The notes under the pieces are model-generated. The model did not search any database, was not told the origin of the DNA, and saw only the letters and a list, made by a program, of their open reading frames with translations. Position numbers and translations under genes: made by a program. A stretch of DNA of 64,000 bases from Paenalicyclobacillus ferrooxydans. GTDB lineage: Bacteria > Bacillota > Bacilli > Alicyclobacillales > Alicyclobacillaceae. The stretch is from NCBI RefSeq assembly GCF_001399675.1, contig NZ_LJCO01000014.1, positions 58,910-122,909 on the forward strand, in the 5' to 3' direction. Positions 1 through 9,554 of the stretch are shown piece by piece; within the stretch, counting starts at the first letter, position 1; each line of letters opens with the position of its first letter.

Positions 1-1
1 A

Positions 2-1054
2 ATTCTCGGTATCATCGCGTTTGTCGTCTTCGGCCTGCTGACGGCGGTCATCGTCGCATTTCCAAATGTGTTGTCACCGGCAGCATTACCTTACGATTAC
101 GAGCAGCAAGGGCTAGACCGTCAAATTATCATCAAATTCGCTTATGTCACAACCGAAAATACACCGAAGGGCCTCGCTGCCCAGAAGTTCGCACAACTCG
201 TCAGTCAGAACACGCACGGTCGCGTGAAGGTGGAACTGTTCCCCGACGGATCACTCTACAACGAGTTTGACGAGATTGACGCGTTGGAGCGCGGGAACAT
301 CCAGATGTGCGCTCCCTCCTTCTCCATCGTGTCGGCTCAAATCCCGCAGTGGTCCATCATGGACCTCCCTTTCGCATTCGCCAACGAAAACGCTGTCTCC
401 GCTGCATTCAATGGAGACATTGGAAAACAGCTTCTGCAAACATTGTCATCACGCAACATGGTGGGACTCGCCTTGTGGAAAAACGGGTTCAGACAGCTCA
501 CAAACGACAAACGCCCGCTTGTCCAACCGACAGACCTCGCGGGGCTAAAATTCCGAACGGAAACCAGTGACGTGAGTGAAGCAGAGTTTCGTCAACTCGG
601 GGCGACGGCTTCAGCACTACCGTTCAACCAGCTGTATAGTGCATTGGCCACGCACGCTGCAGATGGGGAAGAAAATTCAGCTTCCAATATTTACACGCAG
701 AAACTCTACCAAGTACAGCAGTACATGACCATTGCCAACATCTCATACCTCGGCTATGCAGTGTTGATGAACAAACAGTTTTGGGCCCAGTTGCCTCCAG
801 ATATTCGCCAGGAGATTCAGCAGGCCATGAACGAAACCACCGTTTGGGAACGCCAGAAAGCGCTCCAGGTCAACCAGGAACAATTACAAGCCTTGGAAAA
901 CACACAAACCCACATGGAGATTCTAACACTGACATCATCTGAAAAGCAGACATGGCTGACGGCACTACAACCCGTTTACAGTGAGTATGCATCTCAGTTT
1001 GGCTCTCGCTTAATGAACGATTTGAAGCAAATCCAACAGGAGTATGGGCCGTGA
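2..1054 (+). CDS. TRAP transporter solute-binding protein, DctP family (5' partial)
   Basis: Periplasmic-type binding protein of a tripartite (TRAP) transporter, which captures a carboxylate-like substrate outside the membrane and hands it to DctQM-type permeases. The reading frame is open from the first bases of the window with no start codon before a GTG at 68. The residues before that GTG form a hydrophobic stretch (about ILGIIAFVVFGLLTAVIVAF), so the true start lies upstream and this is the signal or anchor segment. The rest matches the DctP fold: an early KFAYVTTENTPKG strand, KVELFPDGSLYNE, a central segment GLKFRTETSDVSEAEFRQLGA and a YAVLMNKQFWAQLPPDIRQ segment. No permease genes follow, so they would have to lie upstream. 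The family is fairly sure; the substrate cannot be told. Confidence 0.85.
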   Translation: MLGIIAFVVFGLLTAVIVAFPNVLSPAALPYDYEQQGLDRQIIIKFAYVTTENTPKGLAAQKFAQLVSQNTHGRVKVELFPDGSLYNEFDEIDALERGNIQMCAPSFSIVSAQIPQWSIMDLPFAFANENAVSAAFNGDIGKQLLQTLSSRNMVGLALWKNGFRQLTNDKRPLVQPTDLAGLKFRTETSDVSEAEFRQLGATASALPFNQLYSALATHAADGEENSASNIYTQKLYQVQQYMTIANISYLGYAVLMNKQFWAQLPPDIRQEIQQAMNETTVWERQKALQVNQEQLQALENTQTHMEILTLTSSEKQTWLTALQPVYSEYASQFGSRLMNDLKQIQQEYGP

Positions 1055-1381
1055 TTTGGTGTCCGTGAAGCAAGGGCAGCCTGCTCATGAGCTCGTTGCC
1101 GGTCAAGCAAGGCCCCCTGCTCGTGAGCTGATTCTCTCCCCGCCGCTCCATGAGTAAGCCGATGGATCTCTTCTCTGCGCCCCATCTGCCCATTTGACGA
1201 AAGCACATCACGCCTTCATACATAACAACTAGACGTGAACACAAGGTGTGTGCCGGTACGCTTCATGTGTACAGCCATAAACTAAGGCGTGCCAAAACAC
1301 CATCAGAACGATTTGAACGACGTATTGTTTTGCAGATAACCGTAGATAACGGCAGATAACGGAGGGACAGAGGTCGGGACA
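1055..1381. other. Intergenic region with short direct repeats
   Basis: No gene is seen. Two imperfect direct copies of a sequence like GCAAGGSMVCCTGCTCRTGA lie near 1071-1092 and 1108-1128. Just before the next gene GATAACGG-type units recur three times (about 1335-1363). The end provides the ribosome site GAGGTCGGGACA for the gene at 1382. Confidence 0.4.
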
Positions 1382-2107
1382 ATGAGGAAAACGTCTAACG
1401 ATTTAGGAGTCTCCATCATAACGTGTACGAACAAGCCTCAGTTCATAGACAATATCTTCGCCAATTACAACCGACAGATTTGGAAGGCCAAGGAGCTCGT
1501 TATTGTTGTCAACAAGGATAATGTGAACCTCGCTCCTTATCTCCGCCGTGCAAGCCGTTACACAGGTGTGTCCGTGTACCGTCTGCCTGAAAAGGTATCC
1601 TTGGGCAAGTGCCTAAACTTCGCCGTCAAGAAGACCAAATATCCATTTATAGCTAAATTTGATGATGACGACTATTATGCCCCTCGATACGTAAGGGACA
1701 CGATGCGCGAATTTGCAAAGACCAACGCGGATGTCGTTGGGAAGCGCACGATTTATACGTATTTGGAACACAGACATTTGCTCGTGTTGCGGTTTCCCAA
1801 TCGGGAGAACCAATTTGTCCAACTGATTGCAGGAGGCACAATCTTTGCAAAGAGAAAGGTGTTTCAAACCGTACCTTTTGCCGATGTCTCCTTGGGAGAG
1901 GACCTGCGATTCTTGCACGCATGCCGTTCGAGGGGGTTCAGGATTTACTCATCCGACCGTTATAACTTTGTTGTCAACAGAAGGAAAGACCCAAAGAATC
2001 ACACCTGGATTACGACCGATCAATATTTAATCCGTACCGGCAAAGTTATTGGGTCAACTTTAGATTACGTACCTTATGCAACAAGACCACGTCACAGGCA
2101 CAAGTGA
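1382..2107 (+). CDS. Glycosyltransferase family 2 protein, copy A
   Basis: Small (241 aa) soluble GT-A glycosyltransferase that would move a sugar from a nucleotide-sugar donor to an unknown acceptor. The N-terminus has the family-2 pattern GVSIITCTNKP. A run of aspartates (FDDDDYY, about residues 94-100) fits the metal/nucleotide-binding DxD region, and GEDLRF near residue 170 fits the acceptor-side ED motif. There is no membrane segment or signal peptide. Spacing to copy B is 16 bp and the two proteins are clearly paralogous along their whole length, so this is a tandem duplication. Similar short GT2 proteins occur in spore formers, where a role in spore-surface or cell-wall glycosylation is plausible; that role is inference. 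The start ATG follows GAGGTCGGGACA. Confidence 0.8.
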   Translation: MRKTSNDLGVSIITCTNKPQFIDNIFANYNRQIWKAKELVIVVNKDNVNLAPYLRRASRYTGVSVYRLPEKVSLGKCLNFAVKKTKYPFIAKFDDDDYYAPRYVRDTMREFAKTNADVVGKRTIYTYLEHRHLLVLRFPNRENQFVQLIAGGTIFAKRKVFQTVPFADVSLGEDLRFLHACRSRGFRIYSSDRYNFVVNRRKDPKNHTWITTDQYLIRTGKVIGSTLDYVPYATRPRHRHK

Positions 2108-2123
2108 GCGCAGGAGGAAAAAC

Positions 2124-2840
2124 ATGAAGAATAATGGGCTGCTTTCCGACGGGGTTTCCATTATTACTTGTACAAAGAGACCTGGTTATTTAGGAAATTT
2201 ACTCGATAACTACAACAGGCAAATGTGGCCAAAACGAGAACTCATCGTTATTTTAAACAATGACCAATTAAGTCTAGCTCAATATAGACGAACAGCAAAA
2301 CTCTACAAGAATGTCTCCGTCTATCAAGTACCGCAGGACTGGTCACTTGGCAAGTGCCTCAATTTTGCCGTCAATAAAACAAAGTACAAGTATGTTTCGA
2401 AGTTTGATGATGACGACTACTATGCGCCGCGATACCTCTCAGAGATCATGCGGGCTTTTCGACGTACCAACGCTGACGTAGTCGGCAAAATGGCGATATA
2501 TACCTATCTGCAACACCGCAAACTGTTGCTGCGGCTGTATCCCAAAAGGGAAAACCGATATATCAATCGTGTTGCAGGCGCCACAATCACATTCAAGAAG
2601 TCAGTGTTTCAGTTCGCCAAATTCCCGAATGCCTCCGTCGGTGAAGATATTCGCTTCCAACAACGGTGCAGAGCGCATGGATTTAAGGTTTACTCCACGA
2701 GTCGGTACAACTTCGTGAGCGTAAGAAGACAAAACAACATTGGTCATACGTGGAAAGTGTCAGATAAACATCTCATCAAAAACAGCCGAATTGTGGCGAA
2801 GACCGTAGATTACCGGCCATTTGCCAAGCGCCCCACATGA
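2124..2840 (+). CDS. Glycosyltransferase family 2 protein, copy B
   Basis: Tandem paralogue of the preceding gene (238 aa from this start). It keeps the same landmarks in the same order: GVSIITCTKRPGYLGN, LGKCLNFAVNKTKYKY, SKFDDDDYYAPRYL and GEDIRFQQRC. The reading frame is open further upstream, but the ATG at 2124 sits behind a strong ribosome site (CAGGAGGAAAAAC), so it is chosen over the in-frame ATG at 2076, which would overlap copy A. The intact DDDD and GED motifs suggest both copies are active. Donor and acceptor are unknown. Confidence 0.8.
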   Translation: MKNNGLLSDGVSIITCTKRPGYLGNLLDNYNRQMWPKRELIVILNNDQLSLAQYRRTAKLYKNVSVYQVPQDWSLGKCLNFAVNKTKYKYVSKFDDDDYYAPRYLSEIMRAFRRTNADVVGKMAIYTYLQHRKLLLRLYPKRENRYINRVAGATITFKKSVFQFAKFPNASVGEDIRFQQRCRAHGFKVYSTSRYNFVSVRRQNNIGHTWKVSDKHLIKNSRIVAKTVDYRPFAKRPT

Positions 2841-3067
2841 GCGGGAGATCTCACGGTTACGGCTACGGAACATTGCCAACCTTTATCATCCGTCGACGTC
2901 ACCATCGGAACAAAACGAACAGCACATTAATTTATCTGTTTATATAATTCAAATCACTTACTTATTGACAGAAATATTAAATATATTAATAATTTCCCTA
3001 GGGATACCATGTCGACAATCGACAAGCCCATGTCCTTGTCGAAACCGGAAAACTCGGGGTTCGCGAC

Positions 3068-3145
3068 ATGATGGGGTTCACCGTCGTGGCATTCTTCATC
3101 GGTCTTGTCGTGTTCGGTCTAGGGACGTTCATCCCAGCCCTATAA
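3068..3145 (+). CDS. Possible 25-residue single-helix membrane peptide or gene remnant
   Basis: A short open frame beginning ATG-ATG encodes one strongly hydrophobic helix ending in GTFIPAL and a TAA. The same frame is open back to a TAG at 2999, with a plausible protein-like sequence (HVLVETGKLGVRD) directly before the helix but no good start codon. It could be a small membrane peptide, or the C-terminal scrap of a lost membrane-protein gene. It lies 33 bp upstream of the amidase start. Nothing else is seen in the rest of 2841-3178, which is AT-rich around 2930-3000. Confidence 0.25.
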   Translation: MMGFTVVAFFIGLVVFGLGTFIPAL

Positions 3146-3178
3146 TTTCATCCATGCTACTGAGAGGGGGTATCAGCG

Positions 3179-4567
3179 ATGGGGGCTACCCTGGAGGAAC
3201 AACTGTTACAACAGTCTTCGCTCGTTGATTTGCTGAAAATGGTCCGATCTGGTGAATTGACCACGACGGCATTACGCCAGTTCGCTGCACAGAGGTTTGA
3301 GGCCTCTGAACCACAAGTGGCAGCCTTTTTACACCACGACCTAGGGTTCTTGGAAGAGACCGACGTCACGCCACAGCCCTGGCACCCGGAGCGCCCGCTC
3401 TCCGGTGTGCCAATTGGCGTCAAAGACATGATTGACGTGGCCGGGATGCCGACCACTGGCGGATCGGACGCATATCGGTATATCCCCTCTGAAGACGCAA
3501 CCGTCGTTGCAAAGCTCCGTGCGGCGGGTGCGTTCATCACCGGCAAGACGAACACGCAGGAGTTGGCGTTTGGCGTCGTCACCGAGCCCACCCGGAACCC
3601 TTGGGGACTGAGCCATATCCCGGGTGGATCGAGCGGTGGATCCGCTGCTGCTGTCGCTGCCGGAATGACCTTTGCGGCACTTGGCACCGACACCGGGGGT
3701 TCTGTGCGCATCCCGGCGGCCTGCTGCAATATCGTAGGGTTCAAGCCGAGTGTGGGACGCATCTCCAAACACGGGGTCATGCCATTGAGTACAACGTTCG
3801 ATCACGTTGGCGTCCTCACCCGATCCGTTGCCGACGCAAGGCTCCTGTACAACCTGCTCCAGGGCTTTGATGCAAACGAGTTGACCACGAGTGGAGTCGC
3901 TCGCTTTCGTGAAAAGCCGCCTGGAGAGCGGAGACTGGCCATCCCTTGGTCATATTTCCGGGAGACAATTCGTCCGGAAACCATGTCTGTGTTTCAGGCT
4001 GCGGTGGATAAGCTCAGGGCACAGGGATGGGACATCTCGGAGATTGACCTTGATCCATTTTCACTCTGGAAGTCCCTGCAGTTGCACATCCGCCTGCCGG
4101 AAGCCTACGCGTTTCACCAAGATGTCCTTGAGGGTCCCGGTCGTTCGCTGTTGAAAGGCGACCTCGCGGCACGGCTAGATCCTGGAAAACAGTTTTCGGC
4201 CTTGGATTATGTGACGGCTCAGCAAACCCGTCTTCGGAAGATACAGGAATACGCCGCAAAGTTGGCCGGGTTTGATGGACTGCTGATGCCAACACTGCTC
4301 TGCCCGATACCGGAGGCAGGTGTGGTAAACGTAGAGCTTGCGAATGGCACACTGCCCGTTTGGGAAGCCCTCACGTATCTAACGACGCCGTGGAATGTCC
4401 TCGGCTTTCCGGCCATTTCACTTCCGGGTGACTTTGATTCCACCGGCATGCCCGTTGGCATTCAACTGGTTGGCCTCTCCGGGGAAGACGACTATCTCCT
4501 TGATTTGGCAGAGGAGATGGAACAGGCTGTTGGCGGCTGGAGAGGATTAGCGTCGCCACGGAATTGA
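3179..4567 (+). CDS. Amidase (amidase signature family)
   Basis: Amidase-signature enzyme of 462 aa, the usual length; it hydrolyses an amide bond in the cytoplasm. The Ser-cisSer-Lys triad is readable: Lys about residue 82 in PIGVKDMID, cis-Ser about 151 in PGGSSGGSAAAVAAG, and nucleophile Ser about 175 in GTDTGGSVRIPA. The C-terminal part LGFPAISLPGDF is typical of the family. No gatB or gatC is adjacent, so it is more likely a catabolic amidase than the GatA subunit of the tRNA amidotransferase. The start ATG has GAGAGGGGG upstream. The substrate is unknown. Confidence 0.88.
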   Translation: MGATLEEQLLQQSSLVDLLKMVRSGELTTTALRQFAAQRFEASEPQVAAFLHHDLGFLEETDVTPQPWHPERPLSGVPIGVKDMIDVAGMPTTGGSDAYRYIPSEDATVVAKLRAAGAFITGKTNTQELAFGVVTEPTRNPWGLSHIPGGSSGGSAAAVAAGMTFAALGTDTGGSVRIPAACCNIVGFKPSVGRISKHGVMPLSTTFDHVGVLTRSVADARLLYNLLQGFDANELTTSGVARFREKPPGERRLAIPWSYFRETIRPETMSVFQAAVDKLRAQGWDISEIDLDPFSLWKSLQLHIRLPEAYAFHQDVLEGPGRSLLKGDLAARLDPGKQFSALDYVTAQQTRLRKIQEYAAKLAGFDGLLMPTLLCPIPEAGVVNVELANGTLPVWEALTYLTTPWNVLGFPAISLPGDFDSTGMPVGIQLVGLSGEDDYLLDLAEEMEQAVGGWRGLASPRN

Positions 4568-4658
4568 ATGAGCATTCGTCGAGTGAGGCTGAGCATTTTG
4601 GGGGGCGGAGTAAGCTCTACCATCTAGGTTTGTGACCAGTCGAACTCGATGCGCCCAC

Positions 4659-5603
4659 CTACACCCGGCCGTCGAGCAATCTTGCAATCAACGGTTCGGC
4701 CAGATCCTTACCTCTCATCATGCCGATCCAGCGACTCGGAATGGCCTCCATTCCTTCTCGAATCCCGGCCAATCCACCGGCGACAGCCGAATTCGTATCC
4801 GTGTCGTTGCCAAGGCTGATGGCTTTCTTCACCACGGCTTCGTAGCTTTGCTCCCTCAAGGCCACACGGGCTGCGTGCAGGGTTGAGACGACGTACCCAC
4901 TGCCGTTACTCTCCGGTTCTTTATCGGGACAAATCTCCGTCTCAAGGGCATTGTGATACTCAGGCCTATCCCTGTAGTGCTCGCGAAGTACGGTGACCGC
5001 ATTCTGATAGGCCGCCTCTGTACCCTCACCTTGAAGCAGTCTCCTGGCCCACAGGCAATAGAGCGCACAGCAGACCTGATTCGTGACGTGGCCATGCGTG
5101 ACGACAGACTGCAGATGGGCGTCTTCAATCAGTTCTTCATCCTGTCCCTGATGCCACAGGGCGAGCGGCAGCACCCGCATTAAGGAGCCATTCCCTTTGC
5201 CGTCTGGGTTCACGAATCCTGACCGTGTTGGGGAACTCCCTGAGCGAAGCTTATCAATCGCCGACGCCGTCTGTATGCCGCAGTCGAACACGTGTCTATC
5301 GACAGCCCAGAGTCCATTGTCTTTCCAAGACACAATGCGATTGGCGAAGTCATTCAGATTAAACTGTCCGTTTGCCAATAGTGAGTCCAACAAGCACAGG
5401 GCCTGTGCCCCATCGTCTGACCACGTACCTGCCTTTAGCCATGGGTATGTCCGGTCGTACCCTGCGGGTGGATCCATCTCAATGGCCTCATAAGCCGGTA
5501 TCCGCTTCGCAGGATGAAATTCATACGGTACGCCCAGCGCATCGCCGACCAACAATCCCCACATTCCACCTTGAATCCGATCCGATAGGTTTAACAAACC
5601 CAA
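4659..5603 (-). CDS. ADP-ribosylglycohydrolase family protein
   Basis: DraG/ARH-type protein of 314 aa expected to remove ADP-ribose from proteins or small acceptors, using two metal ions. Visible motifs are GLLVGDALGVPYEF at the N-terminus, the metal-binding WSDDGAQALCLLDSL near residues 61-75, and the C-terminal metal site GNDTDTNSAVAGGLAG. All three are intact, so activity is likely. It converges on the amidase gene. A broken second copy of part of this gene lies about 11.6 kb away at 16998-17157, described there. Confidence 0.88.
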   Translation of the reverse strand: MGLLNLSDRIQGGMWGLLVGDALGVPYEFHPAKRIPAYEAIEMDPPAGYDRTYPWLKAGTWSDDGAQALCLLDSLLANGQFNLNDFANRIVSWKDNGLWAVDRHVFDCGIQTASAIDKLRSGSSPTRSGFVNPDGKGNGSLMRVLPLALWHQGQDEELIEDAHLQSVVTHGHVTNQVCCALYCLWARRLLQGEGTEAAYQNAVTVLREHYRDRPEYHNALETEICPDKEPESNGSGYVVSTLHAARVALREQSYEAVVKKAISLGNDTDTNSAVAGGLAGIREGMEAIPSRWIGMMRGKDLAEPLIARLLDGRV

Positions 5604-5734
5604 TCCCCTCCATTTGCCTTGCCGTCTCTAACTTGATTTCACTCTACATCTTTATTTTATGTGCGTCAATATGTAATATTCATTTTGATTTTTAACTGAA
5701 AGAAAGGCTGAAGACTGTGGTTACAAACCCAGCT

Positions 5735-5784
5735 GGGCAGCCACCAGTCGGTGCCGAATAATACCCACAAAACGGTGGCTGCCC
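5735..5784 (-). terminator. Inverted repeat downstream of sbcC
   Basis: GGGCAGCCACC and GGTGGCTGCCC form an 11-bp perfect inverted repeat around a 28-base loop between the ADP-ribosylglycohydrolase promoter side and the 3' end of sbcC. It could act as a terminator for the minus-strand sbcDC operon, but no clear T tract follows. Nothing else is seen in 5604-5855. Confidence 0.4.
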
Positions 5785-5855
5785 TGACAAGACGATGCCT
5801 ATATCTTGGTGAAAACAGGTGCAGCAAAAGCAGCCCTCAGAAGCCAGCGTTGCTC

Positions 5856-8800
5856 CTAGGCCATCTCCACCCGCACCTGCGTTCCTCGACCTGCCGGGAG
5901 CGCAGGTTCCACAATCAACCGACGCTGCATCCTCTGGCGCAACTCTGGCACGTGGCTGATAAGCCCAATCGACGTCCTATCCAGATTCAACCGTTCGAGT
6001 GAAGAAACCACAACGTCGAGCAGATCGGGATCGAGCGTGCCAAACCCTTCGTCTAGAAAGAAGAACTCCAGCGGATGCTGGCCGCGAAGCTGGATGTGAG
6101 CAGACAAAGCCAGGGCGAGTGATAAGGATGTAAGGAAAGTTTCGCCTCCTGACAAGGTGTTGACGGGCCTTGTTGTGCCTCCGTTGTGATCATCCCGCAT
6201 CAGAAACTCACCGTTCTTATCAAAGGTGAGCGCATAGCGACCTCGGGTGAGACCTGCCAGCCTGTCAGATGCCTGGCGTGCGACCACCTCCATTTGCTCT
6301 TTGGCGACGTACCGCACGAAGGCGTTACCCCTTAATGCAGACGTAATCGCCCCGAGTCGAGTCGCTAATGCTTCCGCAGCCATCCGCTCTTTCTCCAACG
6401 CCTCCCACCGCTCTTTCCGGTCGAGAAGTTCTTCATGCTTCATCTTCGCAATCACTTGCGTCTCGGCAGCCAATTGGTGTTCGGCCTCGGCATCTTTGAC
6501 CTCTTGCCTGATGTGCTCCATAGTCTCTTCGTCCACAGACCTGCCGCCAAGACGGTTTTTCAGGTCGGCACAGCGGTTCTGACATCTCGTGACCGCCTCA
6601 GCGTATTCGGTGACTGTTTTCTGCTTTTCTTCCACCTCATTATCGTCAAGCAGTGCATCCTCAACGGCTTCCACAGTGGCAAACCGGGTATCAGCCAGAG
6701 ACTCTGTTAACTTCGCATGGTGTCCCTCTGCAGCCCTTGTCTTTTCCCCGAGCGTTGTCTCCGCCTTCACATACGCTTGCCGCCCTTTCTGATGACGATC
6801 CGATGCCGTCTCAGCATCCTTTTCGGTTCGCTCGGCCTCATTCGTCAGTTCTGCCAGTTTTTGTTCTACCTGCTGCATGGCAGCCGCTACCGAAAGCCCG
6901 CCAGTATGGCCTTCGAGCTGAGCCTTGCGCGTGTTGACATCCTTCGTGATGTGTTCCAATTGCAATTCAAGCTTCGTCATATCCTGGTCGGCCTGCCGGA
7001 CCACTTCGTCAACGTTCGTCCATTGGCTTCGTGCTGTTGCCAGTTTGCCATCCAGGTCTGTCAAAGCCATCTGTGCCTCACTGGCGAGTCTGTCATCCTC
7101 TTTGGCTTGCTCCAGTCTTGCTTGAATGATGGATTCCATCTCGACATCTGTTGTTGCGGCTTCCACCGCCAGTCCAAGTTCGAATATGGTCTGGCGAAGG
7201 CCCCTATCTACTTCTCCTTTCGCCCTTACTGCGCTATCAAGCTCAGTCTGCTGACGTGTCACCTCGGCCTCAGACGTCTGCCTGCTGCTTAGCACAAGAC
7301 TCAGCTGTTGCTTCGCGTCACGCAGTTTTTCAGCGAGTTCAGCTGACTTATCCTGAAGCTCTCTCAGGCCCTGATCCCATTTCTGTTGCCGCTGTTTCGC
7401 TGCACCGAGCGCCTTCTTAAAGTCGTGTACAAACGACTTCCACTCCTCATAGGTGCTCGGTACTGATGCGGACACGAGGAGGGTAACTTCCTCGACCCAA
7501 ACTTCGGCGAGTTCCTTCAGACCTTCCTCCAGCTGTTGCTGCTTCTCGGCCGTATCCTGACAAACCAAATCAAGCCTGGTCTTGGCTTGGCCCAGGGTTA
7601 CTTCTGCTGCATGAACTTGGTCCCTCTGAGCTTGCAAAGTGTCCTGTGCTTGGCGCAGAGCTTCCATTCTCTCAGTGGACCACTGTGACTCAGCAGATGC
7701 GGTGCTATCTTGAACCAATTCCTCGACCACACTCGGGTGGTGAACTGAACCGCAGACAGGGCATGGTTCTCCATCCTGCAGACGCAGCTGAAGCCTCGCA
7801 ATCCACCCGGATTCATTCGTTTCTAGATACCGCTGATACTCGTTCTCAAGGTTTCTCCACGCCTGTTCAGCTTCTGCGGCAGATACACGTAGTGCACTGA
7901 GCAGCGTGTTCTGGCCTCTGACCGCATTCTCCGCTTCCTGAATTCGCTTGCTTCCTGTGACGACTTCCCGCTCCAAGGCTCGCAACGAATCCGTCTTGGC
8001 CTCAATTCGAACCTGCCATTGCTCCAGGGACACAAGCGTGTCAGATGTCACCGTTGGTGAGTTGGCGTTCCACTCCTCTACCTGCGTGCCAAGGGCTTGC
8101 ACCTCAGCAGTGAAGCCTTGCTCTTTCTTTTGCCACTTCTCTACTTCAGCATCTTCAAATTGAAGCTGTTTCTCGCGCTCAGTCAGCTTTCCCTGTTCGC
8201 TGTTCACATCTTTTGTTGCAGCCTTCCACGCTTGATAGGCAGTCCCAAGTTCAGACAGATGCTGCCGCGTCTGTGGCAAGACAGTATGCCTAGCAAGATC
8301 CCGCTGGGCTGCGTCCCTGTCTTGGTCAAGTCTCTGAATTTCACCCTGAAGTACATCTCGTTTGGCGACCGAATCGCTGTATCGTTCACGAGCTGTCTTG
8401 AGCTCGGATGTTGCAGTTTCCAACTCTCCAGTTAGCTTTGTAAGCTCAGATTCAACCGTCTGCGCCTCACGCAGTTGACTCTTCTTCACCGTCAGGTCTG
8501 GCTCTAAGTCTGCTTTTTGTGCTCTGGCCCTGTTGCGCGCCTCGACGGCTACGTCAAGCGCAGCTTTGGCCTCTTCTTCGGCGGCTTGTGCTGCCTGAAG
8601 CGTAACTTCCGCTTCGCGCACTGCAGCGTCCGCCTCCCTCCAAGTCTTGACCAAGGGCCACACAGTCGCGGCCTGTCCGTGTCTCTCCAACGCCTGCCGG
8701 ATGACGTCCATCTCACCAGCCTTACCCTGCCATTCCTGCATCTCCGCCGTCGCCGAGTTCAGCTGGGTTATGAGGTCATGGATCTGTTCGAGCTGTTTAA

Positions 8801-9554
8801 AACGCGTCTGAACCGCTGCTCGCTCCTTGTCGGCCCGGTCCAATCGCTCCTTCGCTTCCTCCAGTGTCTGTTCCGCATCACGCACGGCCTGCTCGGAAGC
8901 ATCCCCAAGCTCGCCTTGTTGCGCAACAAGCTGGTTCCTTTGAGCCAAGGCTTGGTTCGCCCAATCACTCGCACGGCTGACAAGCAGTTGCCCGTACTTC
9001 TGCAGCCCAAATAACCGCTCCGTCATCTCGTTGCGACTCCTCCCAGTCAGTTGCAGAAACTCCGCAAACTTACCCTGGGGCAGGACCACCGCTCTCGTAA
9101 AATCCTCCTGTGTCAGACCAACAATTCCGTGGATGGCCTGGTTGACCTCCCGCTGACCTTCAGCAACGATGACGAGTCCATAGTCGCTCCCCTCTGCCAT
9201 CGGTTCCAACAGCAACAGTCGGCTTGACTGGTTTGAAACAGAGAATTCTCCGCTGCCTTTTTTATAAACGCGCTCTACCCGGTAGCGTTTTCGAGTGGCA
9301 GCACTGCCGATCTCAAAGTCGAGCGCAATGTCGATTTTCTTCTCTGCCTGATTGAGAATGCCTTGGGTGTTGCGGCCCGCCCGGACCACGTTGTTGTAGA
9401 GTGCAAGCGTGAGGGCATCAAGGATAGTGGACTTCCCACTCCCTGTCGGCCCGAAGATACCGAACATGCCAAGTTCAGTTAACTTGGTGAAGTCGATTTC
9501 CTGCTTATCACGAAAGCTGTTTAGGCCTGCAATACTTAACCTAATCGGTTTCAC
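5856..9554 (-). CDS. sbcC: Exonuclease SbcC, SMC-like ATPase subunit
   Basis: ATPase subunit (1232 aa) of the SbcCD nuclease, the bacterial Rad50/Mre11 pair, which cuts hairpins and protein-blocked DNA ends. Features in order: Walker A GPTGSGKST near residue 35; long coiled coil; the zinc hook CPVC about residue 600; second coiled coil; ABC signature LSGGETF near 1135; Walker B FFFLDEGFGTLD. It is somewhat longer than many family members because of its coiled coils. It starts with GTG, overlapping the sbcD stop by 4 bp (GTGA), which implies translational coupling. A GC-rich ribosome site GGGGAGG precedes it. Palindrome-rich DNA elsewhere in this window would be a natural substrate, which is inference. 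Confidence 0.95.
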   Translation of the reverse strand: MKPIRLSIAGLNSFRDKQEIDFTKLTELGMFGIFGPTGSGKSTILDALTLALYNNVVRAGRNTQGILNQAEKKIDIALDFEIGSAATRKRYRVERVYKKGSGEFSVSNQSSRLLLLEPMAEGSDYGLVIVAEGQREVNQAIHGIVGLTQEDFTRAVVLPQGKFAEFLQLTGRSRNEMTERLFGLQKYGQLLVSRASDWANQALAQRNQLVAQQGELGDASEQAVRDAEQTLEEAKERLDRADKERAAVQTRFKQLEQIHDLITQLNSATAEMQEWQGKAGEMDVIRQALERHGQAATVWPLVKTWREADAAVREAEVTLQAAQAAEEEAKAALDVAVEARNRARAQKADLEPDLTVKKSQLREAQTVESELTKLTGELETATSELKTARERYSDSVAKRDVLQGEIQRLDQDRDAAQRDLARHTVLPQTRQHLSELGTAYQAWKAATKDVNSEQGKLTEREKQLQFEDAEVEKWQKKEQGFTAEVQALGTQVEEWNANSPTVTSDTLVSLEQWQVRIEAKTDSLRALEREVVTGSKRIQEAENAVRGQNTLLSALRVSAAEAEQAWRNLENEYQRYLETNESGWIARLQLRLQDGEPCPVCGSVHHPSVVEELVQDSTASAESQWSTERMEALRQAQDTLQAQRDQVHAAEVTLGQAKTRLDLVCQDTAEKQQQLEEGLKELAEVWVEEVTLLVSASVPSTYEEWKSFVHDFKKALGAAKQRQQKWDQGLRELQDKSAELAEKLRDAKQQLSLVLSSRQTSEAEVTRQQTELDSAVRAKGEVDRGLRQTIFELGLAVEAATTDVEMESIIQARLEQAKEDDRLASEAQMALTDLDGKLATARSQWTNVDEVVRQADQDMTKLELQLEHITKDVNTRKAQLEGHTGGLSVAAAMQQVEQKLAELTNEAERTEKDAETASDRHQKGRQAYVKAETTLGEKTRAAEGHHAKLTESLADTRFATVEAVEDALLDDNEVEEKQKTVTEYAEAVTRCQNRCADLKNRLGGRSVDEETMEHIRQEVKDAEAEHQLAAETQVIAKMKHEELLDRKERWEALEKERMAAEALATRLGAITSALRGNAFVRYVAKEQMEVVARQASDRLAGLTRGRYALTFDKNGEFLMRDDHNGGTTRPVNTLSGGETFLTSLSLALALSAHIQLRGQHPLEFFFLDEGFGTLDPDLLDVVVSSLERLNLDRTSIGLISHVPELRQRMQRRLIVEPALPAGRGTQVRVEMA

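Noticed and set aside
2821..3228. Open frame of 135 codons on the plus strand
   Set aside because: It overlaps the end of glycosyltransferase B and the start of the amidase, crosses AT-rich sequence and has no recognisable protein features.
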